64,000 bases of DNA from an uncultured Lachnospiraceae bacterium. GTDB taxonomy: Bacteria; Bacillota; Clostridia; Lachnospirales; Lachnospiraceae. Where the stretch lies: assembly GCA_934317005.1 (NCBI GenBank), contig CAKREB010000009.1, forward strand, positions 1-64,000, given 5' to 3'. Both the position numbers and the translations under genes were made by a program. Shown here in pieces: positions 1 through 5,919 of this stretch; position 1 is the stretch's first letter; each line of letters begins with the position of its first letter. The notes beneath the pieces are model-generated. The model was not told where the DNA came from. It saw nothing but the letters and a program-made list of their open reading frames with translations, and made no database searches.

Positions 1-128
1 AACTTCTCATAATGTAAACTATACATTCAATTTCCACTCAATTCTCAATCAATGAGAGTTGGGTGGATTTTTTATATCCTATACTTACAAAACAAATCGT
101 CCACAGGGCAGAAAGGCAGGTACGGGAT

Positions 129-1055
129 ATGTACAAAGATAATAATTTTACAGCAGAGCCGGTAGTGATTGCGGTTGACCACGGTTTTTCACTTATTAAG
201 AGCAAGAACCATATTTTTAGCAATGGGGTAAGCAAGTGCAATGGTAAGCCACCGGTGATGGAGAACAGCCTCTATTATGATGGCAGTTATTATTGCATAG
301 GTGGTGAAAGAAAAACTGTAGTTGAGGATAAGACCGCAGATGAAGATTTCTTTTTGCTTACACTGGCAGCAGTTGCAAAGGAACTTAAAACCAGAGGACT
401 ATCTCATGATGCAATCGTAGTGTTGGGAGTGGGGGTTCCGTTTAAGAGGTTTGGCGTGGAGGCACCGAAGCTGACGGCTTATCTGAAGCGAAGCGGTATT
501 CTTGACTTTATATTTGAAGAAGAGAATTATTCCATAGCAATTGAAAATGTATTTTGTTTTCCACAATGTTTTGCGGCGGTTGCGGATCGTATGGCAAATA
601 TGGAAGGCAGATATGTTGTGGCAGATATTGGTTCATGGACTAAGGATGTAATCAGCATTGTGGACAAGAAGATTGATATAGCTAATTCCATAACAGTACC
701 TAATTCCATTATTACACTTTTTCGGGAAATAAATGATGCAGTGATGCAAACCGGAGCAGGACAAATACCGGAAGGCGTGTTGCAGGATTTTATAGCTGGC
801 AGAAAAGTAGCTATGCCTGAGAAAGTGAAGGGGATTATTGTGTCGAAGTTAAAGAATTTTGTACAGGAGACTGAGGGGATGCTTTCAGAAAGTGGTTTTG
901 ACCTTGATTATTGCAATGTACTTTATATCGGTGGAGGTGCAACCATTATGAAAAGATTTGGCGAGCATAGAGAGAATGTTGCTTATTTGGAGGATATCAG
1001 ATTGAATGCCAAGGGGTATGAACTGTTGGCAACACATCAGATGAAAAGAGGATAG
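129..1055 (+). CDS. ParM/StbA-like plasmid segregation ATPase
   Basis: Actin-like ATPase of the ParM/Alp type, which forms filaments that push or pull replicon copies apart. The three actin-fold nucleotide motifs are visible: IAVDHGFSLIKSKN near the N-terminus (phosphate 1), VADIGSWTKDV in the middle (phosphate 2) and LYIGGGATIM near the C-terminus (adenosine). The ATG at 129 is preferred to the in-frame GTG at 63 because AAAGGCAGG lies just upstream and the family usually starts a few residues before the first motif; this gives 308 residues. The next gene follows after 8 nt and encodes a ribbon-helix-helix-like protein, the expected ParR-type adaptor. On an integrated element the pair would stabilise an excised circle. 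Confident on family, not on filament behaviour. Confidence 0.8.
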   Translation: MYKDNNFTAEPVVIAVDHGFSLIKSKNHIFSNGVSKCNGKPPVMENSLYYDGSYYCIGGERKTVVEDKTADEDFFLLTLAAVAKELKTRGLSHDAIVVLGVGVPFKRFGVEAPKLTAYLKRSGILDFIFEEENYSIAIENVFCFPQCFAAVADRMANMEGRYVVADIGSWTKDVISIVDKKIDIANSITVPNSIITLFREINDAVMQTGAGQIPEGVLQDFIAGRKVAMPEKVKGIIVSKLKNFVQETEGMLSESGFDLDYCNVLYIGGGATIMKRFGEHRENVAYLEDIRLNAKGYELLATHQMKRG

Positions 1056-1063
1056 GTGACGGG

Positions 1064-1486
1064 ATGCAAAAAACAAAGGATGGATATCGTTGCACGATTC
1101 GTTTTAGCAATAAGGATTATACCCAAAAGGAAGTAATTCGCATGTTTGAATATCTGTTTGCTACCGGGGAATATGCAACGGAGTCTGACATATTCAGAGA
1201 AGGTATTCGCAGTTTATATAAAGAGAAAACAGAGCCTGCTCAGGTGGTGGACTGGGATAATCGTATAAAAGAATGTGCTACAGCTACGGCGGATATGATG
1301 ATGGTGCGAATGCAGACCATGCTTGACGGTGTTGTGATTAGTCGGGGAATAGGAACCCAAACTGTCAGAGAGACTCCTTGTAATAATCAGGATGTTTCCT
1401 ATGTGGGAATGAAGCCGCCGGAAGTAGCGGAAGAGTTAGGAGCAGGCGTGGATGATTTTCTAAGCAGTTTATATGGAGATGTATAG
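1064..1486 (+). CDS. Ribbon-helix-helix ParR-like partner protein
   Basis: A 140-residue protein directly after the ParM-like gene, with GGTGACGGG as ribosome binding site. Residues ~8-50 (CTIRFSNKDYTQKEVIRMFEYL followed by an EYATESDIFREGIRSLY helix) look like a ribbon-helix-helix DNA-binding fold: a short beta strand and two helices. The C-terminal part (MKPPEVAEELGAGVDDFLSSLYGDV) is acidic and could be the motif that contacts the ATPase filament, as in ParR. By analogy it would bind centromere-like repeats near the operon and couple them to the ATPase. The fold is inferred from pattern, not from an alignment. Confidence 0.55.
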   Translation: MQKTKDGYRCTIRFSNKDYTQKEVIRMFEYLFATGEYATESDIFREGIRSLYKEKTEPAQVVDWDNRIKECATATADMMMVRMQTMLDGVVISRGIGTQTVRETPCNNQDVSYVGMKPPEVAEELGAGVDDFLSSLYGDV

Positions 1487-1613
1487 GTATTTTCTATGGG
1501 TATCGTCAAGGCTGACAAAGTGGCGACATCAAATCTGAGTAGGCAGATTGTTGTACGTCTGCTTGTCAGACGGTGGTATATGGCGTGTGAGATATTTCAT
1601 ATGGAACTGGGGC

Positions 1614-1672
1614 TTGGGGATGTTAAATCCCCAACAAGTTTTGCCCGTCGTGTGTACACAGGGCGAAACTTG
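1614..1672 (+). other. Candidate origin of transfer (oriT), two adjacent hairpins
   Basis: Two inverted repeats lie back to back. TTGGGGAT (1614-1621) pairs with ATCCCCAA (1627-1634). CAAGTTTTGCCC (1635-1646) pairs with GGGCGAAACTTG (1661-1672) with one G-T pair and a 14-nt loop. They are followed by CTCTATCCCGCG. Position, ~230 bp upstream of the relaxase and just before the mobC remnant, is where oriT lies in many small mobilizable elements. Nicking site not assigned. Confidence 0.55.
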
Positions 1673-1732
1673 CTCTCTATCCCGCGAAGTATACTGAAGC
1701 GTATCTGAGCAGCTTGCTGCGAATATTCGTAA

Positions 1733-1882
1733 GCGACCATAGGGGAGAATCAGATTGCAAGGCATTTGAATAGCGGTGGGTATCCACAGGATATTTACCC
1801 ATGGTTTGAGGATTGCAGAAAAGATATGGATGATTTTCGCATGCGATGTAAGATTTTAGTAGAGAAGAAGCTGGCTGCGTAG
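1733..1882 (+). pseudogene. mobC-like relaxosome gene, 3' remnant
   Basis: An open frame from just after a TAA (1730-1732) to TAG (1880-1882) reads GENQIARHLNSGGYPQDIYPW and onward to VEKKLAA. The NQIARxLNSG core is the signature of the C-terminal half of MobC-type relaxosome accessory proteins. There is no ATG or GTG and no N-terminal half, so this is a remnant left by a deletion between the oriT-like hairpins and this point. It ends 23 nt before the relaxase start, as expected for a mobC-mobA operon. Confidence 0.5.
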
Positions 1883-1905
1883 ACAGCCGGAGGAAAGGTG
1901 ATATT

Positions 1906-2637
1906 ATGGCAATATTAAAGCATATTGCAAGTAAGAATAAGCTGTATTCCGGTGCGGAATTATATCTTTGTTATGAACATGATGCAAAGACCGGCAAGCC
2001 ATTATTGGATGAGTCTGGAAGGTATATTCCAAGACGGAATATATTAAAGGATGCTATCAACTGTGATTTTGATACATTTGCGGCGGAATGCATTGAAACC
2101 AATAATTTGTATCATAAAAACAGAGGTCTAAAGGATATTAAATCTCACGATTATATTATAAGTTTTGCATCGGAAGATAATATTACACCGGATGAAGTAA
2201 TGGATTTTGCCAGGCAATTTGTAAAAAGATTTCTGGATGGACATCAGATTATTATCGTGATTCATGCAGACGGTCATAATCATAGTGGAAATATTCATGC
2301 ACATATTGTGGCTAATTCGGTACGCAAATATGGGGCTTTGAATCGGGAATGGAATGAAAAAGCATGTGAATACAAGCAGGGATGTAAGCATAAGTGTACC
2401 AATGCCATGCTTCGCTCGGCGAAGGGATGGGTAATGAACCAATGCAGGCTGCGTGGCTTGCGACAAGTAGATTTGTTCTCAGCTAAAGTGAAAGATGATT
2501 ACTGGGTCAATAAACGAGGGAAAGATAATAACCTTGAATTTAAATCTTATAAGGAAAAATTGAGAATTTCTATTGATGCTGCTATAGAACATAGTGATTC
2601 TTTGGATGATTTTGTTAATAGGATGGGGCTGGATTAG
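1906..2637 (+). CDS. Truncated relaxase / mobilization nuclease
   Basis: N-terminal relaxase domain (VirD2/MobA type) that would nick oriT and lead the strand into a recipient. The metal-binding histidine cluster is present at residues ~122-133 (HADGHNHSGNIHAH), as is the N-terminal YLCYEHD segment. Start ATG 1906 has GGAGGAAAGGTG upstream. At 243 residues it is about half the usual length of Clostridia relaxases, and the frame continues to encode recognisable relaxase sequence after the TAG (see 2638-2748). It is therefore a gene interrupted by a nonsense mutation. Nicking activity may survive, since the catalytic fold lies N-terminal, but self-mobilization is doubtful. Confidence 0.75.
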   Translation: MAILKHIASKNKLYSGAELYLCYEHDAKTGKPLLDESGRYIPRRNILKDAINCDFDTFAAECIETNNLYHKNRGLKDIKSHDYIISFASEDNITPDEVMDFARQFVKRFLDGHQIIIVIHADGHNHSGNIHAHIVANSVRKYGALNREWNEKACEYKQGCKHKCTNAMLRSAKGWVMNQCRLRGLRQVDLFSAKVKDDYWVNKRGKDNNLEFKSYKEKLRISIDAAIEHSDSLDDFVNRMGLD

Positions 2638-2748
2638 GGTGTGAAGATTCGATTGACCAGGGAAACCATATCCTGTCAGTGTGGAGATATGAAAAAACCG
2701 ATAAGAGGAAAAAGATTAGGTGATGAGTATGACAAAGCAAGGTTGTGA
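2638..2748 (+). pseudogene. In-frame relaxase continuation after premature stop
   Basis: Reading on in the relaxase frame past TAG 2635-2637 gives GVKIRLTRETISCQCGDMKK and then PIRGKRLGDEYDKARL before TGA at 2746. The segment RGKRLGxEY matches the conserved region after the nuclease domain in MobA/VirD2-type relaxases (usually R-G-x-x-L-G-x-x-Y). Two stops in 111 nt show ongoing decay. From 2749 to 3040 I see no gene; the stretch is AT-rich. Confidence 0.55.
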
Positions 2749-3056
2749 AAAATCAGCACCTATTAAGCCTGCTAAAAGAATCGTGGTTATACTGTGAAAA
2801 TCTATTCGTCTCAATCTAATCATTTCCTGTATGTATTATGAGTGTATCGTTTAAAACAATTGTGAAAAGTATAGCACAAAAGCAAGAAAAGAACAACTGT
2901 TCGATTATGGCTTGGGTGTATATTTTCAATTTCTGCTCAAATTCCGTTCAATGCAGAAAAACCTATCCTTGGATAAAATGAATTTAACAAGTTTTTCATT
3001 TGTGCCGGCATAAAGATGAAAAATTTGGCAATCATTTTAAGAAAAGGAGGTTCCCG

Positions 3057-3320
3057 ATGAATCTGACAGTAAATAGAGAGGGGAAGTACGCAATTGTCTG
3101 GATGACGAATGCGGAAAAGGCTGATCCTAAGGTTATGGACAGCTTGCAGCCTTTGATTGAGGAGTGTAAGGAGAAAAAGTACAGACTGGCTATCTTTGAA
3201 TCCGGGGAGCAGGATTTGGTGGAGAGCACCAAAGATTTGCTGATTCACAATCGAGGACTGGAAAAGACTGATGATGGGAAAGAGACTATTCTGCCTAAGC
3301 AGGCAGCAGGTGCAAGATAG
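3057..3320 (+). CDS. Small hypothetical protein of the mobile element
   Basis: An 87-residue soluble protein with a perfect ribosome binding site (AAAAGGAGG) before ATG 3057, so it is very probably expressed. The sequence begins MNLTVNREGKYAIVWMTNAE and contains a charged helical middle (LIEECKEKKYRLAIFESGEQDL). I do not recognise a named domain. Similar short proteins occur in Lachnospiraceae integrative elements next to replication or mobilization genes. It stands alone, with a hairpin terminator about 40 nt downstream. Function unknown. Confidence 0.6.
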   Translation: MNLTVNREGKYAIVWMTNAEKADPKVMDSLQPLIEECKEKKYRLAIFESGEQDLVESTKDLLIHNRGLEKTDDGKETILPKQAAGAR

Positions 3321-3359
3321 CTGACGGCATTAGTGGCTGATACTACCCCACATCGTTTC

Positions 3360-3393
3360 TTTCTACCCCAAAGTGATGGGATTGGGGTAGAAA
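3360..3393. terminator. Bidirectional hairpin terminator candidate
   Basis: A perfect 12-bp inverted repeat, TTTCTACCCCAA (3360-3371) and TTGGGGTAGAAA (3382-3393), with a 10-nt loop. It separates the small hypothetical gene from the promoter of the AAA ATPase gene. No long T-run follows on the plus strand, so it could also be a protein-binding dyad. Confidence 0.5.
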
Positions 3394-3408
3394 ATACATA
3401 ATATGTGC

Positions 3409-3437
3409 GTGACAAACAAATGAAAAAGATATATAAT
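3409..3437 (+). promoter_or_regulatory. Sigma-A-like promoter of the AAA ATPase gene
   Basis: GTGACA at 3409-3414 and TATAAT at 3432-3437 with 17 bp between them, 66 nt upstream of the ATG at 3503. Confidence 0.6.
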
Positions 3438-3447
3438 ACAAATAAGT

Positions 3448-3487
3448 TATTCCCCAAAAAAAGGTTTTTGAGCGAATTTGGGGAATA
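3448..3487 (+). promoter_or_regulatory. Inverted repeat in the leader of the AAA ATPase gene
   Basis: A perfect 11-bp inverted repeat TATTCCCCAAA (3448-3458) and TTTGGGGAATA (3477-3487), with an 18-nt loop. It lies between the predicted promoter and the start codon and could be an operator or an mRNA hairpin that masks the ribosome binding site (GGGAGAG) just after it. Confidence 0.45.
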
Positions 3488-3502
3488 GAAAGGGAGAGAA
3501 TT

Positions 3503-4720
3503 ATGGCTATAGAAAGAAAAAAGTACATTGACTTTTTACTGAAGCAAAAAGATAAAGATATTGTAAAAATCATCACGGGTATACGTCGTTGTGGGAAATC
3601 AACGCTGTTATTTGAGTTGTTTTATGAAGAAATTAAGAAACTTGGTGTGCCGGAACATCATATTATAAAGATAGCACTTGATAATATTCGAAATGATGAA
3701 CTGTTAGATGCGAAAAATCTTTATAAAGAGGTTGAAAATAGGATTAAAGATGAAAATTGCTACTACATCTTTTTGGATGAAATTCAGTTAGTAGAGAATT
3801 TTGAAGATGTGGTAAATGGAATAAAGCGAGATTTTAATTGTGATGTTTATATCACTGGTTCTAATTCGGAATTTTTGTCGTCTGATATTAATACAAAATT
3901 TAGAGGCAGGGGTGTTGAATTACATGTTCAGCCATTCAGCTTTAAAGAGTTATATGATTATTACCAGACAGATAAATATCAGTTATTTAATCAGTATATG
4001 TTATATGGCGGAATGCCGTATTTGTTGCAGGAAGAAGATGCCGTTCTAAAGAATAAATATCTTAAAACTGTTGCAGAGTCTGTTCAGATTAATGACATCA
4101 TTGAACGTCACGGTATACGAAATAAAGAAGTATTTCAGGCATTGGTAGAACTTCTATGTTCTTCTATTGGGTCATATGTTTCGAGTAGAAAAATAGCGGA
4201 TACATTAAGAAGTAATGGATATACAAGTGTTGACCATAAGACAATAGGTAATTATTTGGATTATTTGTGCGATGCATTTTTGTTTTATAAGGTGCAGAGA
4301 TATGATATAAAAGGGAAAGCATATTTAAAGACTTTACACAAGTATTATGTATGTGATATTGGTATTCGAAATGCAATGCTGAATTTTAGACAACTTGAAC
4401 CGACGCATACGATAGAAAATATTGTTTATCTTGAATTGTTACGCAGAGGTTATATAGTTGATATTGGAAATAATAGTGATAAGGAAATTGACTTTATGGC
4501 AAAGGATATGAACAATACCTATTATATTCAGGTGTCATATTCTGTAATTGATCCATCCACAAGAGAACGAGAGTTAGGCTCATTCAGGAATTTGGATGAC
4601 GGCTATAAGAAGATAGTAATTACTATGGATAATGATCCTTTTACTAATTTGGAAAACGGCTATAAGAAGATAAATATGCTTGATTTCCTTCTGGATGAAA
4701 GTTCTTTAGAGAAAGCGTAG
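3503..4720 (+). CDS. AAA ATPase with DUF4143 C-terminal domain
   Basis: A 405-residue member of the large AAA_14/DUF4143 family. Walker A is GIRRCGKST (residues ~26-34), Walker B IFLDEIQ (~90-96), with the sensor-1 segment YITGSN following. From ~190 on lies the DUF4143 region, with a winged-helix-like part (SSRKIADTLRSNGYTSVDHKTIGNYLDYL) and a nuclease-fold-like tail (DKEIDFMAKD ... YYIQVSYSV) where the usual ExK is replaced by QVS. Members are common as single genes on mobile elements; no biochemical role is established, though DNA or defence functions are suspected. GGGAGAG precedes the ATG. It may be cotranscribed with the ParB-like gene 10 nt downstream. Confidence 0.8.
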   Translation: MAIERKKYIDFLLKQKDKDIVKIITGIRRCGKSTLLFELFYEEIKKLGVPEHHIIKIALDNIRNDELLDAKNLYKEVENRIKDENCYYIFLDEIQLVENFEDVVNGIKRDFNCDVYITGSNSEFLSSDINTKFRGRGVELHVQPFSFKELYDYYQTDKYQLFNQYMLYGGMPYLLQEEDAVLKNKYLKTVAESVQINDIIERHGIRNKEVFQALVELLCSSIGSYVSSRKIADTLRSNGYTSVDHKTIGNYLDYLCDAFLFYKVQRYDIKGKAYLKTLHKYYVCDIGIRNAMLNFRQLEPTHTIENIVYLELLRRGYIVDIGNNSDKEIDFMAKDMNNTYYIQVSYSVIDPSTRERELGSFRNLDDGYKKIVITMDNDPFTNLENGYKKINMLDFLLDESSLEKA

Positions 4721-4730
4721 AGAGGTAGAT

Positions 4731-5279
4731 ATGTATACGTATGATGTTGAAAATGATATATCTATATTTGACGGAGATTTTGAAGGTTATCTAAAAGATA
4801 TTGGGGTAGATGGTGAGCATATAAAGAAGATGCAATGTAAAATATTGCAGAAAGATAGGGATAGATATCAAGATTTTCCAGATTTGGGTTCAACTGAAAG
4901 AGACTATATACAGTTGGTTCCGTTGAATAAAGTGATTGGAACCTGTAGATGTACGGTAGGGTGGAGTGTTTATGAAAATGTAAGAAAAATGTATCGTGGA
5001 GATAGAGAGCCAGAGAGATTTCAAAGATGTTTTGGATATTTGCAAGAGTTGACATTGGATGAACTAAAAGAATCATATCAGAAATTATACAATCCTGTAA
5101 AAATGGTATATTATGTGGATGATGACGAGTACTATTTATCAGGAGACGGGAATCACCGAACATTAACGGCAATGTTGGTCGGAGCAGAAAAAATCAAAGC
5201 AAGGGTAACAAATGCATATTGTAATCCCTTAAAGAAACGAAAAGCAAGATACAGAGGTAGAAACGGTAAATTGTTTTAG
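4731..5279 (+). CDS. ParB/sulfiredoxin-fold-like hypothetical protein
   Basis: A 182-residue protein starting 10 nt after the AAA ATPase gene (AGAGGTAG before ATG). Near the C-terminus it has YYLSGDGNHRTLTAML followed by AEKIKARV, which is the core of the ParB-like nuclease / sulfiredoxin fold (GDGNHRxxA, then a strand that closes the fold). No other known domain is visible. The end is strongly basic (KKRKARYRGRNGK), and the stop lies in a region where the +1 frame is open and leads into the next ORF, so the gene may be frameshifted. Function unknown; element cargo. Confidence 0.6.
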   Translation: MYTYDVENDISIFDGDFEGYLKDIGVDGEHIKKMQCKILQKDRDRYQDFPDLGSTERDYIQLVPLNKVIGTCRCTVGWSVYENVRKMYRGDREPERFQRCFGYLQELTLDELKESYQKLYNPVKMVYYVDDDEYYLSGDGNHRTLTAMLVGAEKIKARVTNAYCNPLKKRKARYRGRNGKLF

Positions 5280-5337
5280 AAATGATGCATCTGTTTTCTT
5301 CCTGGCAGCAAATAGTTATCTGACTGCATTCTATGTA

Positions 5338-5835
5338 TTGAGTGAACAGATGAATAAATCTTTTGAAGCAGATGTGCAGAAAGAAGTTAGACATTTAGTA
5401 TTACCATATTATTTTAATTTTAGACATTACGTGGAATTGGAATTAAAAGGTCTTATCATTACAATGACGAATGAAATGCCAAAGATAACGCATGACTTGA
5501 AAAGTTTATGGAAAGTATTTTCTGAAAAGATGGATGAACTGAAATATAATTCGGAAGTTGTAAATGATAAAGTGAAAGAAGTAAATTTTGTACGAGTGAA
5601 GAATGATATTAAAATTCACATGAAACAAGCATATAATATATTGGAAGAATATGTAAAAGAGGAACCGGCTGCTGATTATTATAGATTTTTGTTTGATACA
5701 AAATTCGAATTAAGTAAGATATTAGTAGAACTGGATTTTGGATATGTTGATAAATTGTTTAGAGATATGGCAAATGAATTTAAATTGATTAATGCTAAAT
5801 TACATGAAATAGTCTACATATATTGTACACTTTAG
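5338..5835 (+). CDS. Hypothetical helical protein, possible 3' half of frameshifted gene
   Basis: A 165-residue alpha-helical, acidic protein without a recognised domain. It lacks a good start: the first codon is TTG (5338) or ATG (5350) and neither has a ribosome binding site. The same frame is open from 5233 with no start codon, and reads CFRNDASVFFLAANSYLTAF before the TTG, overlapping the end of the upstream gene. That suggests this is the C-terminal part of the ParB-like protein, separated by a +1 frameshift near 5,240-5,279. A hairpin terminator follows immediately (5842-5867), so the two ORFs end one transcription unit. Confidence 0.5.
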   Translation: MSEQMNKSFEADVQKEVRHLVLPYYFNFRHYVELELKGLIITMTNEMPKITHDLKSLWKVFSEKMDELKYNSEVVNDKVKEVNFVRVKNDIKIHMKQAYNILEEYVKEEPAADYYRFLFDTKFELSKILVELDFGYVDKLFRDMANEFKLINAKLHEIVYIYCTL

Positions 5836-5841
5836 GATTAT

Positions 5842-5867
5842 GGCAAGCATTTTCCGCTTGCCTTTTT
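5842..5867 (+). terminator. Rho-independent terminator
   Basis: GGCAAGC (5842-5848), loop ATTTTCC, GCTTGCC (5856-5862), then TTTTT. It ends the AAA ATPase/ParB-like unit before the recombinase gene. Confidence 0.85.
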
Positions 5868-5919
5868 CACATCCTTCACTTACAATGTTGTTATAATCAA
5901 AGAAAGGAAAATTAACAAT

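Noticed and set aside
1496..1708. 70-residue ORF between the RHH gene and the mobC remnant
   Set aside because: It runs through both oriT-like hairpins, has no ribosome binding site and no protein-like composition.
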